From positions 1 through 64,000 of the forward strand of contig NZ_JAKWJR010000014.1 in assembly GCF_022761125.1 (NCBI RefSeq): a stretch of 64,000 nucleotides of DNA, written 5' to 3'. The translations under genes were made by a program, and so were the position numbers. The notes under the pieces are model-generated. The model saw only the letters and a program-made list of their open reading frames with translations. It was not told the origin of the DNA and made no database searches. Shown one piece after another: positions 32,304-41,403 of this stretch (position 1 is the first letter of the stretch; each line of letters starts with the position of its first letter). This stretch comes from Nocardioides sp. SR21 (GTDB lineage Bacteria > Actinomycetota > Actinomycetes > Propionibacteriales > Nocardioidaceae).

Positions 32304-33152
32304 TCACACGGGGACGTTGAGGGAGATGGTGTAGCCGCTGTCGACGGAGCCGGTGACGGCAGCCATCTGGAGCGAGTGGCCGTCGGCGAAGACGTTGTCG
32401 CTGTCGAGGCTGACGCGGGCGAGGTTGTCGACGGAGGTGTCGTACCCCTCGGTGGCGTAGACGGTCTCGCAGACGTCCTGCGGGAGGGCGAGCTGGGAGG
32501 TGCGCAGCTTGTTCGTGTACGACGTGGCGTCGTCCAGCGACCGGTAGACCTCGAAGTGCATGTGCGGCCAGCGGCCGTCGTAGCAGGCGGGGAAGATCGA
32601 GGTGAACTCCACGCGGCCGTCGGCGTCGGTCTCCTGCACGCCGCGCAGGTAGTTCTCGTCGGCGATCTCCTGGTCGTACATGGAGTACCGCCCCTCGCGG
32701 TCGCAGTGCCACAGGTAGACCGCGGCACCGGCCATCGCGGTGGCGTCGTCGCCGTTGAGGTCGAGGACCTTGAGCCTGATCGTGACCGGGACACCTTCGG
32801 CGACCCCGGACGCCGAGCCGAACGACGTGGTGAGGTCGCTCCGGACGACCCCCGACTCCGCGAGCACGTTCACGCCGTTCGACCCGTCGCCGGGGTACGG
32901 GCCGGCGGTCTCCTCGGGGATCTCGCCGTCCGCGACCTGCACCGACGTCTCCCCACCAGCGGGAGGGCCGCCCCGGGTGCTGCTGGACGTGACGGTCTCG
33001 GGTTCGTCGGTCCCACAGCTCACTGCCAGCGCGGCCACTCCCGCGGCGCCGAAGACCGCGAGCATCCCTCGCCGGCCCATCCTCTTGTTCCGCTCGACGA
33101 TGCGAGGCAGGTCGTGGGAGAGGCCGAGGTCGTGGTCTTCGAGTTCTTCCAT
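32304..33152 (-). CDS. Exported intradiol ring-cleavage dioxygenase-like lipoprotein
   Basis: A 282-residue protein. A twin-arginine-like signal at about residues 24-46 (RMGRRGMLAVFGAAGVAALA) ends with LAVSC, a lipobox, so it is probably Tat-exported and lipidated. The mature domain has the intradiol dioxygenase fold: GPYPGD, YLWHCDREGRYSMYDQ and RWPHMHFEVY. Tyr and the HxH pair correspond to the Tyr/Tyr/His/His ferric ligands of protocatechuate 3,4-dioxygenase. An extracellular member implies an aromatic substrate met outside the cell; the substrate is unknown. Confidence 0.9.
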   Translation of the reverse strand: MEELEDHDLGLSHDLPRIVERNKRMGRRGMLAVFGAAGVAALAVSCGTDEPETVTSSSTRGGPPAGGETSVQVADGEIPEETAGPYPGDGSNGVNVLAESGVVRSDLTTSFGSASGVAEGVPVTIRLKVLDLNGDDATAMAGAAVYLWHCDREGRYSMYDQEIADENYLRGVQETDADGRVEFTSIFPACYDGRWPHMHFEVYRSLDDATSYTNKLRTSQLALPQDVCETVYATEGYDTSVDNLARVSLDSDNVFADGHSLQMAAVTGSVDSGYTISLNVPV

Positions 33153-33206
33153 GTCCCCAGGAGACCCGGCGAGCCTGTGTGGCTCCTGTGCGACCGCAGT
33201 GAGCCG

Positions 33207-36200
33207 TCAGTGGAAGTCCCGCGAGCGGTGCCGGGCCTGGAGCGCCTGCCCGGCCTCGGCGTGCACGGTCTCGATCGCGGAGAGCCGGTCGGCGAGCAGG
33301 TTGGTGACGCCGTCGCGCCGCTCGAGGATGCCGCGGATCACCATGCCGGCGGCGCTGTTGGCGACGTTGCGGTAGCGCCGCCACACCCCGACCGTGCAGA
33401 CCACGTTGAGCATCCCGGTCTCGTCCTCGAGGTTGAGGAACGTGACGCCCTGCGCGGTGCCCGGCCGCTGCCGGTGCGTGACCAGCCCCGCGACGTGCAC
33501 CCGCCCCGGGGGGACGACGAAGCAGTCGGCGACGGACTTGATCCCGGCCGCCCGCAGCCGGTCGCGCAGGTGCTCGAACGGGTGCCCCCCGGGCGTGATC
33601 CCGGTCGCCCACATGTCCGCCATCGTGATCTCGACGTCGTCCATCTCCGGCAGCATCGGCGCGGCCCCGGAGACGCGGATCCCCTCGAGGTGCTCGTCGG
33701 TCTCGGTCCAGCCGGCGTTCCACAGCGCCTGCCGGCGCGTGAGACCGGTCCCCTCGAACACGCCCGCGGTCGCGAGCGCCTCGAGCTGGCGCGCATCCAG
33801 CCCGGCCCGCCGGGACAGGTCGGCCTGGTCGGCGAACGGCCGCTCCTCGCGCGCCGCCACGATCCGCTCGGCCACGGCCGTGCTGATGCCGCGCACGGAG
33901 TCCAGCCCGAGACGTACGGCGTACGACGTGTCGCGCCGGTGCTCCGGGGTCGGGTCGGGTGTGCCCGGCACCCACGGCGCCCACGCGCCGTCCGACAGGC
34001 ACGCGTCGAGCCCGGTCGGGCCGGGAGGCCTCCCAGAATCGACAGAGTGCTCGAGGTCGGCGGTCGGGCGGGACAGCGCGAGGTCGGGGCGGAGTACCTC
34101 CACGCCGTGCCGGCGCGCGTCGTGCACCAGCGACTGCGGCGAGTAGAACCCCATCGGCTGCGCGCGCAGCAGCGCGGCCAGGAACGCGCCCGGGTAGTGC
34201 AGCTTGCACCACGAGCTCGCGTAGACGAGCTTGGCGAACGACAGCGCATGGCTCTCGGCGAAGCCGAAGTTCGCGAACGACAGGATCTGCAGGTAGATCG
34301 CGTCCGCCTGTGCCCCGACGATGCCCTTCTCGGCCATCCCGGACATCAGCTTCGCCTTCACCGACTCGATCCGCTCGACGCCGCGCTTGGAGCCCATCGC
34401 CCGGCGCAGCAGGTCGGCCTCGTCGCGGTTGCAGTCGCCGAGCGCCCGCGCCATGTCCATCAGCTGCTCCTGGAAGAGGGGTACGCCGCGGGTGCGCTCC
34501 AGGACCGGGATGAGCAGCGGGTGGGCGTACTCGACCGGCTCGCGTCCGGTCGCGCGGCGTACGTAGGGATGCACCGCGCCGCCCTGGATCGGACCGGGCC
34601 GGATCAGCGCGATCTCGATCGCCAGGTCGTAGAACTCCCGCGGCTGCAGCCGCGGCAGCGTGCCGATCTGGGCGCGGCTCTCGACCTGGAACACGCCCAC
34701 CGAGTCGGCGCGGCAGAGCATGTCGTAGACCGCCGACTCCTCCTTGGGGATCGACGCGAGCGTCCAGTCCTCGCGGAGGTGCTCGCGGACGATCACCATC
34801 ATGTGGTCGAGCGCGCTGAGCATCCCGAGCCCGAGCAGGTCGAACTTCACCAGCCCCATGAACTCGCAGGCGTCCTTGTCCCACTGCAGCACCGTGCGCT
34901 TCTCCATCCGCGCCCGCTCGATCGGCACCACCTCGCCGATCGGCCGCTCGGTGAGCACCATCCCGCCGGAGTGGATGCCGAGGTGCCGCGGCGCCCCGAG
35001 GAGGCCGTTGGCGAGGTCGACGACCGGAGCGGGTACGTCGTGCTCGCCGCCCTCACGCACCGCCACCTCGGTCCACGAGGTGACCTGCTTCGACCAGGCG
35101 TCCTGCTGGCCGGGCGAGTGACCCAGCGCCTTCGCGGCGTCGCGGACCGCCATCTTCGGCCGGTAGCCGACGACGTTCGCGACCTGGGCGGCGTTGTGCC
35201 GGCCGTACTTCTCGTAGACCCACTGGATGACCTGCTCCCGCTTGTCGGAGTCGAAGTCGACGTCGATGTCGGGCTCCTCCTCGCGGTGCTGGGAGATGAA
35301 CCGCTCGAACGGCAGCCGGTAGAAGACCGGGTCGATCGCGGTGATGCCGAGCGCGTAGCAGACCGCCGAGCTGGCCGCGGATCCCCTGCCCTGGCAGAGG
35401 ATCCCGCTCTCCCGGGCGAACTCCACGATGTCGTGGACGATCACGAAGTAGCCGTCGAAGTCCTTCTCCGCGATCACCTTCAGCTCGTGCTCCACCCGCT
35501 CGCGCGCCTCGTCGACGTGGGGTTCGTTGGCGTACCGGATCGCGAAGCCCCGCTCGGTCAGCTCGCGCAGCCAGCCGGACGGGGTCCAGCCGTCGGGCAC
35601 GAACTTCGGCAACCGCGGGCTGGCCTTCTGGAGGTCGAACGCGACCTCGTCGGCGAGCACGACGCTGCGCTCGACCGCGCCCGGGTAGCGCGCGAACCGG
35701 CGCGCCATCTCCGCGCCCGAGCGCAGGCTGGCCAGCCCCGACGCCGGCAGCCAGCCGTCCATGTCGGCCAGGCTGCGCCGGGCGCGGACGGCGGCCATCG
35801 CGCCGGCCAGCCGGTGCTGCTCGGGCCGGGCGTAGTGGACGTTGTTGGTGGCGACGTACGGCAGCCCGTGGTCACGCGCGAGCCGGGCGAGCACGTCGTT
35901 GTGGGCGCTGTCGGTGGGGTGCCCGTGGTCGATCAGCTCGACCGCGACGTTCTCGTGACCGAACAGCGCGGTCAGTCGGTCCAGCTCGGTGGCGGCGTAT
36001 GACGGACCACGGGTCAGCGCCTGGCGTACGGCGCCCTTGCGGCAGCCGGTGAGCACCAGCCAGTGCCCTCCCCGTCGACCACCGCCGCGCTCGGCGAGCT
36101 CGCCCAGGTCGTAGACCGGCTTGCCCTTCTCGTCACCGCGCAGCTGGGCGTCGGTGATCGCGCCGGCCAGCCGGTGGTAGCCCTCGACCCCGCGCGCGAG

Positions 36201-36617
36201 CACCAGCAGGTGGCCGCCCTCCGGGTCGGGCACGCCGTTCTGCGGCTTGGTCAGCCCGAGCGACAGCTCGGCGCCGTAGATCGTCTTCAGCCCACCGTGC
36301 AATTGCGCCGTTTCCGCAAAGAGGGGTGCGCCGTAGAACCCGTCGTGGTCGGTGATCGCCAGCGCGTGCAGCCCGAGCCGGAGCGCCTCGAGCACCAGGT
36401 GGTCGGGGCCGCTGGCGCCGTCGAGGAAGCTGAAGTTCGAGTGGCAGTGCAGCTCGGCGTACGGCGTGACCGGTCCGGTCGGCCGCTCGACGTCGACCTG
36501 CTGCTGCTTGCGCTTGCGCTGCGAGATCGGCGCCTCGGGGTCCTGGGGCGTGTTGACCCGGCCGGAGAGCCGCTTCTCGAGCTCGCCCCAGGAGATCGCG
36601 GGGTTGGACCAGCCCAT
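33207..36617 (-). CDS. dnaE2: Error-prone DNA polymerase DnaE2
   Basis: A 1136-residue C-family polymerase. The N-terminal PHP domain has ELHCHSNFSFLDGASG and AITDHDGFYG. The palm has catalytic acids in EEPDIDVDFDSDKREQVI, followed by tandem HhH and OB regions at the C-terminus (GMLNVVCTVGVWRRYRNV). DnaE2 carries out induced mutagenesis with ImuA' and ImuB. The ATG at 36617 overlaps the imuB stop by one base (TGATG), so the three proteins are made from one SOS transcript starting near 38826. Confidence 0.96.
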   Translation of the reverse strand: MGWSNPAISWGELEKRLSGRVNTPQDPEAPISQRKRKQQQVDVERPTGPVTPYAELHCHSNFSFLDGASGPDHLVLEALRLGLHALAITDHDGFYGAPLFAETAQLHGGLKTIYGAELSLGLTKPQNGVPDPEGGHLLVLARGVEGYHRLAGAITDAQLRGDEKGKPVYDLGELAERGGGRRGGHWLVLTGCRKGAVRQALTRGPSYAATELDRLTALFGHENVAVELIDHGHPTDSAHNDVLARLARDHGLPYVATNNVHYARPEQHRLAGAMAAVRARRSLADMDGWLPASGLASLRSGAEMARRFARYPGAVERSVVLADEVAFDLQKASPRLPKFVPDGWTPSGWLRELTERGFAIRYANEPHVDEARERVEHELKVIAEKDFDGYFVIVHDIVEFARESGILCQGRGSAASSAVCYALGITAIDPVFYRLPFERFISQHREEEPDIDVDFDSDKREQVIQWVYEKYGRHNAAQVANVVGYRPKMAVRDAAKALGHSPGQQDAWSKQVTSWTEVAVREGGEHDVPAPVVDLANGLLGAPRHLGIHSGGMVLTERPIGEVVPIERARMEKRTVLQWDKDACEFMGLVKFDLLGLGMLSALDHMMVIVREHLREDWTLASIPKEESAVYDMLCRADSVGVFQVESRAQIGTLPRLQPREFYDLAIEIALIRPGPIQGGAVHPYVRRATGREPVEYAHPLLIPVLERTRGVPLFQEQLMDMARALGDCNRDEADLLRRAMGSKRGVERIESVKAKLMSGMAEKGIVGAQADAIYLQILSFANFGFAESHALSFAKLVYASSWCKLHYPGAFLAALLRAQPMGFYSPQSLVHDARRHGVEVLRPDLALSRPTADLEHSVDSGRPPGPTGLDACLSDGAWAPWVPGTPDPTPEHRRDTSYAVRLGLDSVRGISTAVAERIVAAREERPFADQADLSRRAGLDARQLEALATAGVFEGTGLTRRQALWNAGWTETDEHLEGIRVSGAAPMLPEMDDVEITMADMWATGITPGGHPFEHLRDRLRAAGIKSVADCFVVPPGRVHVAGLVTHRQRPGTAQGVTFLNLEDETGMLNVVCTVGVWRRYRNVANSAAGMVIRGILERRDGVTNLLADRLSAIETVHAEAGQALQARHRSRDFH

Positions 36618-38155
36618 CAGTCGTACGCAGCTTCCGTGAACCAGACCCCGTCGTCCCACGTCATCAGCCAGGCCCGGCCGTCCACACCGACCACCTGGAA
36701 GCGGGCGACCCTCCTCGGGGTGGCCTCCCACCACAGCTCCTCGACCGGCCACGGCCCGGCCCAGGCGGCGACCGGCTGCCAGTCTCCGGACGGGCCGGGA
36801 CGGAACCGCTCCGGCTCGCACGTCACCCCACCGCGCTCGTCGACGCCGACCGTGCTGCCGCCCGGGCCGACCATGGCGGCCGACCAGGGACTGGCCAGCA
36901 CCCGCGAGGGCGCGGGTGGCGGGATGCTGCCCGGCCACGGCGGACCGGTCGGCCGCAGTCCGGCCGGCCGCTCGCCCCACGGCACCAGCACCTGCCGGTC
37001 GGCCGGCGCGCGGCCGCCCTGGAGCACGGGACGGACCACGGCCTCGTGCCCGAGCATCCCCTGCACGCGCGCGATGCCGCGCTCGACCCGCTCGTCGGTG
37101 CCGCCCCAGAGACCGTCGGCGTGCACGGCGTCGGGCACGACGGTCAGCGGCGTGATCATGATCCGGTCGACGGGCGCGCGCACCTCTCCGGCGCGGAACC
37201 CGCCCTGCAGCTGCCAGTGCAGCCGGTCGACCAGATCGGCGGCGGTGAACCAGCGCGGGTGCAGCCACACCCGCGCCGACGCCGGCTCGGAGGAGCCCTC
37301 GCAGCGCGCCTCGACCAGCACCTCGGTGCAGACCAGCCCGAGCCGGGCCAGCTGGTCGACGACCCGGTCGGCGGTCTGCCGGACGCTGAAGCTGATCGTC
37401 TCGGCGTTGTCGAGCGGCGGCTCGAAGTCGACGTGGCAGGCGAGGTCGGGGGGCGGGGTGCGCGGCGCGAGCGCCTCGGCGCCGTCGCCGCTCACGACCC
37501 GGTGCACCCACGCGACCTGCCGCCCGAACCGGTCGCGTACGTCGACCGCTGACAGGTCGGCCAGGTCCCCGAGCGTGCGCAGCCCGAGGCGCTTCATCAG
37601 GCTGACGGCGTCCCTGCCTTCCGGGGAGTCCTCGACCACCTCGACCGGCAGCCCGCGCAGGAACGGCACGGACTCCCCCGGCTCGACGACCAGGCAGTCC
37701 TGTCGCTCGGCGTGCCGCGCCGCGTGCTCGGCGGTGAACAGCTCGTCGGCCACGCCGAACCGGCAGTCCCACACGCCGAGCCCGACCAGCCGCTCGGCGA
37801 GCAGCGCGGCCCCGGCCGGCTCTCCCCCGTGGAACCGGCCCGGCGCCCGCACCGCCAGCAGCCCCGGACGCAACGGGGTCACGCCCGGCCGGACCTCCTC
37901 GACCGCCGCCAGCACCGGCTCGAACGCGCGGGCGTCACGGTCGGGGGCGGCGGCGTACACCTTGAGCTCGGGGCAGCGGCCCTGCGCGTCGCGGCGGCGC
38001 ATCCCGCGGCGTACGCCGGAGGTGCGGGCCGCGGCGTTGCTCGCGACCACCCGGTTGGCGTGGAACACCGCCGCCGGGAGGTGGGTGGGCAACCCGTCCT
38101 CGGCCAGCGCGGCGACGACCGGCCAGTCCGGGCACCAGGCGACCATGACCCTCAA
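36617..38155 (-). CDS. imuB: ImuB, inactive Y-family polymerase-like mutasome hub
   Basis: About 512 residues from a TTG at 38155. GGAGG lies seven bases before the TTG, and the TTG overlaps the imuA stop by four bases (TTGA). The next ATG at 38146 has poorer spacing. The Y-family-like core begins MVAWCPDWPVVAALAEDGLP and lacks the catalytic acidic residues of active polymerases, as usual for ImuB. QVLVPWGE around residue 395 may be a diverged form of the QLPLWG beta-clamp motif. ImuB bridges DnaE2 and the clamp. Function follows from gene order and family. Confidence 0.93.
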   Translation of the reverse strand: MRVMVAWCPDWPVVAALAEDGLPTHLPAAVFHANRVVASNAAARTSGVRRGMRRRDAQGRCPELKVYAAAPDRDARAFEPVLAAVEEVRPGVTPLRPGLLAVRAPGRFHGGEPAGAALLAERLVGLGVWDCRFGVADELFTAEHAARHAERQDCLVVEPGESVPFLRGLPVEVVEDSPEGRDAVSLMKRLGLRTLGDLADLSAVDVRDRFGRQVAWVHRVVSGDGAEALAPRTPPPDLACHVDFEPPLDNAETISFSVRQTADRVVDQLARLGLVCTEVLVEARCEGSSEPASARVWLHPRWFTAADLVDRLHWQLQGGFRAGEVRAPVDRIMITPLTVVPDAVHADGLWGGTDERVERGIARVQGMLGHEAVVRPVLQGGRAPADRQVLVPWGERPAGLRPTGPPWPGSIPPPAPSRVLASPWSAAMVGPGGSTVGVDERGGVTCEPERFRPGPSGDWQPVAAWAGPWPVEELWWEATPRRVARFQVVGVDGRAWLMTWDDGVWFTEAAYD

Positions 38156-38826
38156 CTCGCAGCCTCCGCGACCGGGGCGAGGCCCTGCTGGAACGACGGG
38201 TCCTCCGCCCTGCGGTAGGTCTGGTCCTCTGCGGGGAACCACAGCGCCCCGCGCCGCGGCGGCGCCGACCCGCGCTGGGCCTCGACCAGGATCCGGCGGG
38301 CGCGCAGGTGGCCGTGGCCCTCGCCGACACCGCTCCAGGCGGGCGACCGGGTGGTCAGCCGCACCTCGGCGCGCGGCCAGTCACCGAGGACGACCAGTGC
38401 GGCCGATCGCTTGCGCAGGCGGGCGCCGAGCTTCGCCGCGACCTGCTCGGGCACCCGGCCGGGCGGCTTCACCAGCACCACGGTCACGACGTCGACCAGC
38501 GCGCCGATCACCTCGAGCCACTGCTCGCCCGGCTCCGGCACCAGCACCGTGCGGTCGAGGTCGACCCCCAGCGCGCGCGCCGCCTCCGCGCCGAAGTCGC
38601 TCACCCCGACCGCGGCCGCCCAGCTCCCGGCCTTCGACGGCCCGGCCAGCAGCGCCAGCGCGAGGCTGGCGCTGTCGACCGCGTAGCTGCCGCCCGCGCG
38701 CAGCTGGACAAGCCCGGTGAGCGCCGGATGGGTCTCCAGCGGCAGCCGCGGCAGGCCGTCCTGCATGCCCGCCATCCGGCTGCGCAGCTGCGCGATCGTG
38801 TCGAGGGTGGCCGGTGCTGGAGTCAC
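38152..38826 (-). CDS. imuA: ImuA' mutasome accessory protein (RecA-like)
   Basis: A 224-residue protein in the place of actinobacterial ImuA' (imuA), with RecA-like fold segments (ALLAGPSKAGSWAAAVGVSD; DVVTVVLVKPPGRVPEQVAA) but no canonical Walker A. It is required with ImuB for DnaE2-dependent mutagenesis in related bacteria. It starts with GTG at 38826, five bases after a -10 element, so the mRNA is probably leaderless. It is the first gene of the LexA-controlled imuA-imuB-dnaE2 unit. Confidence 0.92.
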   Translation of the reverse strand: MTPAPATLDTIAQLRSRMAGMQDGLPRLPLETHPALTGLVQLRAGGSYAVDSASLALALLAGPSKAGSWAAAVGVSDFGAEAARALGVDLDRTVLVPEPGEQWLEVIGALVDVVTVVLVKPPGRVPEQVAAKLGARLRKRSAALVVLGDWPRAEVRLTTRSPAWSGVGEGHGHLRARRILVEAQRGSAPPRRGALWFPAEDQTYRRAEDPSFQQGLAPVAEAAS

Positions 38827-38831
38827 ACCCC

Positions 38832-38860
38832 AGTATCGAACATGTGTTCGAACAGGTCAA
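38832..38860 (-). promoter_or_regulatory. imuA promoter
   Basis: On the minus strand, -35 TTGACC (38855-38860), a 17-base spacer and -10 GATACT (38832-38837). The GTG of imuA follows five bases later. The SOS box fills most of the spacer. Confidence 0.8.
38836..38851. promoter_or_regulatory. LexA/SOS box
   Basis: TCGAACATGTGTTCGA, a perfect actinobacterial SOS box (TCGAAC-N4-GTTCGA), lying between the -35 and -10 of imuA. LexA bound here would block polymerase directly. Confidence 0.95.
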
Positions 38861-38891
38861 TCGGTGATCGAGCTCCGCCTCGCGTTCCCGA

Positions 38892-40730
38892 TCAGTTGTA
38901 GAACGCGTCGATCCGGTCCTTGTTGTTGCCCTCGACGACGTTGCGCTTCACCTTCATCGACGGGGTGAGCTCGCCGGACTCGATGGTCAGGTCGTGGTCG
39001 AGGATCTCCCACTTCTTGATGGTCTCCCAGCGGTTCAGGCGGGAGTTCAGCTCGTCGATGTAGCCGCTGACCATCGTCTTGACCGCGTCCGAGCCGACGA
39101 TCTCGGTGTACGACTTGCCGGCCTGGCCGTTCTCCTCGGCCCACGCGGCGATGGCGTCCGGGTCGAGGGTGATCAGCGCGACGACGAAGTTGCGCTCGCT
39201 GCCGAACACCAGGAACTGGCTGGTGTAGGGGCAGATCGCCTTGAACTTCGACTCGATCGCCGTCGGGGCGACGTACTTGCCGCCCGAGGTCTTGAAGAGG
39301 TCCTTGATCCGGCCGGTGATGGTGAGGAAGCCGTCGGCGTCCAGGCTGCCCTTGTCGCCGGTGTGCAGCCAGCCGTCGGCGGTCAGCGTCTTCGCGGTCT
39401 CCTCCGGCAGGTTGTGGTAGCCGGCCATGATGTGCGGACCGCGGAGCATGACCTCGTCGCCCTCGCCGATCTTGACCTCGCTGCCCGGGAGCGCGGGGCC
39501 GACCGAGCCGATCTTGTAGCTGCTCGGGTGGTTGACCGTCGCGCCGGCGGCGTTCTCGGTCATGCCGTAGCCCTCGAGGATGAGGATGCCGGCGGCGTGG
39601 AAGAACGCCGCGATCTCGGAGTTCAGCGCCGCGGAGCCGGAGATGAAGAACCGGACCCGACCACCGAAGCGGGCGCGCACCTTGCTGAACACCAGCTTGT
39701 CGAACAGCCCGTGCTGGAGGTTGAGCAGCGCCGGGACCTTCTTGCCCTCCAGCTTGAGCTGGTCGACCTTGATGCCGACCTCGAAGGCCTTGTTGAAGAT
39801 CTTCTCCTTGGCACCGCCCTCGGCGGCCTGCATGGTGACGATCCGGCTGTGCGCCTTCTCGAAGATGCGCGGCGCCGCGCCCATGAACGTCGGCTTCACG
39901 ATCGCGCAGTTGTCGACGATCTTCTCGACCCGGCCGTCGACCGCGGTCGCGAAGCCGCAGGCGAGCTGCGCGGACAGCAACACCTTGCCGAACGAGTGCG
40001 CCATCGGCAGCCACAGGAACTGCAGGTCGTCCTCGTGCAGGATGTCCTGCACCTGGATCGCGGTGCCCTCGTAGACCCACGAGCGGTGCAGCAGCCGGAC
40101 GCCCTTGGGCCGGCCGGTGGTGCCGGAGGTGTAGATCAGCGTCGCCAGCTGGTCGGGCGCGATCGCGCGCGAGGTCTCCTCGACCACGCCGGGGTGCTCG
40201 GCGAGGTAGGCCTCGCCGAGCTTCGCGAGGTCGTCGAGACCGATCACCCAGTCGCCGTCGACGGCGCCGTCGAACGTGACGACCTTGCCGACGTGCGGCA
40301 GCTCGGCCTTGTGCTCCTTGAGCTTGGCGATCTGCTCGTCGTCCTCGGCGAAGACGACCTTGCTCTCCGAGTCGCCGAGGATGTACGACGTGTCCTCGGA
40401 GTTCGTGGACGGGTAGACCGTGGTGGTGGCGCCGGCGGCGCACATGATCGCGAGGTCGGCCAGGATCCACTCGTAGCGGGTGCCGGACACGATGCCGACG
40501 CGCTGCTCGGACTGCAGGCCGAGCGAGAGGAGGCCGGCCGCGAGCTTCTCGACCAGGTCGCCGACCTGCGTCCAGGAGACCGACTCCCACGCCTCACCCC
40601 GCGGATAGCGGAACGCCTCCTTGGGGCCGGAGGCGGCTACACGGTCGAGGAACTGGACCGCGACGTTCTGGGTCAGGTTGTCGACGAAGGACGAGTCGAA
40701 GTTGGGCGCCTGGCTGGCCTGGGCGGTCAT
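38892..40730 (-). CDS. Long-chain acyl-CoA synthetase (FadD15-like)
   Basis: A 612-residue AMP-forming ligase. The P-loop-like motif is IYTSGTTGRPKGVRL, then YGMTENAAGATVN (adenine-binding YGxTE) and LHTGDKGSLDADGFL. The C-terminal KTSGGKYVAP motif precedes the hinge. Length and IFEKAHSRIV segment fit the eukaryote-like long-chain FadD15 group, which activates fatty acids for lipid synthesis or oxidation. The ATG at 40730 has AGGAG five bases upstream; a GTG six bases earlier overlaps that site and is rejected. Confidence 0.94.
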   Translation of the reverse strand: MTAQASQAPNFDSSFVDNLTQNVAVQFLDRVAASGPKEAFRYPRGEAWESVSWTQVGDLVEKLAAGLLSLGLQSEQRVGIVSGTRYEWILADLAIMCAAGATTTVYPSTNSEDTSYILGDSESKVVFAEDDEQIAKLKEHKAELPHVGKVVTFDGAVDGDWVIGLDDLAKLGEAYLAEHPGVVEETSRAIAPDQLATLIYTSGTTGRPKGVRLLHRSWVYEGTAIQVQDILHEDDLQFLWLPMAHSFGKVLLSAQLACGFATAVDGRVEKIVDNCAIVKPTFMGAAPRIFEKAHSRIVTMQAAEGGAKEKIFNKAFEVGIKVDQLKLEGKKVPALLNLQHGLFDKLVFSKVRARFGGRVRFFISGSAALNSEIAAFFHAAGILILEGYGMTENAAGATVNHPSSYKIGSVGPALPGSEVKIGEGDEVMLRGPHIMAGYHNLPEETAKTLTADGWLHTGDKGSLDADGFLTITGRIKDLFKTSGGKYVAPTAIESKFKAICPYTSQFLVFGSERNFVVALITLDPDAIAAWAEENGQAGKSYTEIVGSDAVKTMVSGYIDELNSRLNRWETIKKWEILDHDLTIESGELTPSMKVKRNVVEGNNKDRIDAFYN

Positions 40731-40781
40731 GGTCACTCCTGCGAGGTGGCCGAGAGGAACGGGGTTGCGGAGTAACCTAGA

Positions 40782-41384
40782 TCACGATTCCAACTCGCGG
40801 GTAGCAAGTACCGACTTCGACACGAGCCTCCGGAACATCGCGCTCACCGTGACGCCGTGGCCGGGCCGGTGCACGACCCGGATCTCGTCGCCTGCCGCGA
40901 CCTCGCCCTCGACCACGACCCGCAGGTACGGACCCGGCCGGGCGGCCTCGGAGAAGCGCCTGGCCCACCCACGGTTGTCGAGACCGTTGACCCGCAGCCA
41001 GGAGCTGAACGTCTGGCACGGCGTGCGAATGCCGGCGACCTCGAGCTCCGCCGACCCGATCAGCCACCGCTCACCGATCTCGGCCTCGTTGACGTCGATG
41101 CCGGAGGTGGTGAGGTTCTCGCCGAAGAACCCGTCCGGGAGGTCCCGGCCGAGCTCGCGGCCCCAGAGGTCGAGGTCCTCGCGCGCGAAGGCGTACACCG
41201 CCTTGTCCACCCCGCCGTGGTGCTTGCGGTTCGACACCTGGTCGCCGTCGAGACCGAGGGACCGCACCGCGACCCGGCCGGTCACGGGGTCCTTCTGGAT
41301 GGCGGTACGCCGCCCGCGGGTCCACGACACCTCGCGCGGCGTACCGACGTTCACCGACACGACGATGGGGGCGGGTGTCACCAC
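40782..41384 (-). CDS. MOSC domain protein
   Basis: A 200-residue stand-alone MOSC protein of the YiiM type. It has LGLDGDQVSNRKHHGGVDKA, GFFGENLTTSGIDV and the conserved cysteine in RTPCQTF, which in the family can bind molybdenum cofactor or sulfur. Such proteins can reduce N-hydroxylated base analogues. The start is GTG 41384 or GTG 41381. It lies between two same-strand genes with gaps of 51 and 19 bases. Confidence 0.93.
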   Translation of the reverse strand: MVTPAPIVVSVNVGTPREVSWTRGRRTAIQKDPVTGRVAVRSLGLDGDQVSNRKHHGGVDKAVYAFAREDLDLWGRELGRDLPDGFFGENLTTSGIDVNEAEIGERWLIGSAELEVAGIRTPCQTFSSWLRVNGLDNRGWARRFSEAARPGPYLRVVVEGEVAAGDEIRVVHRPGHGVTVSAMFRRLVSKSVLATRELES

Positions 41385-41403
41385 GCCCCCATCGTCGCAG
41401 GCG

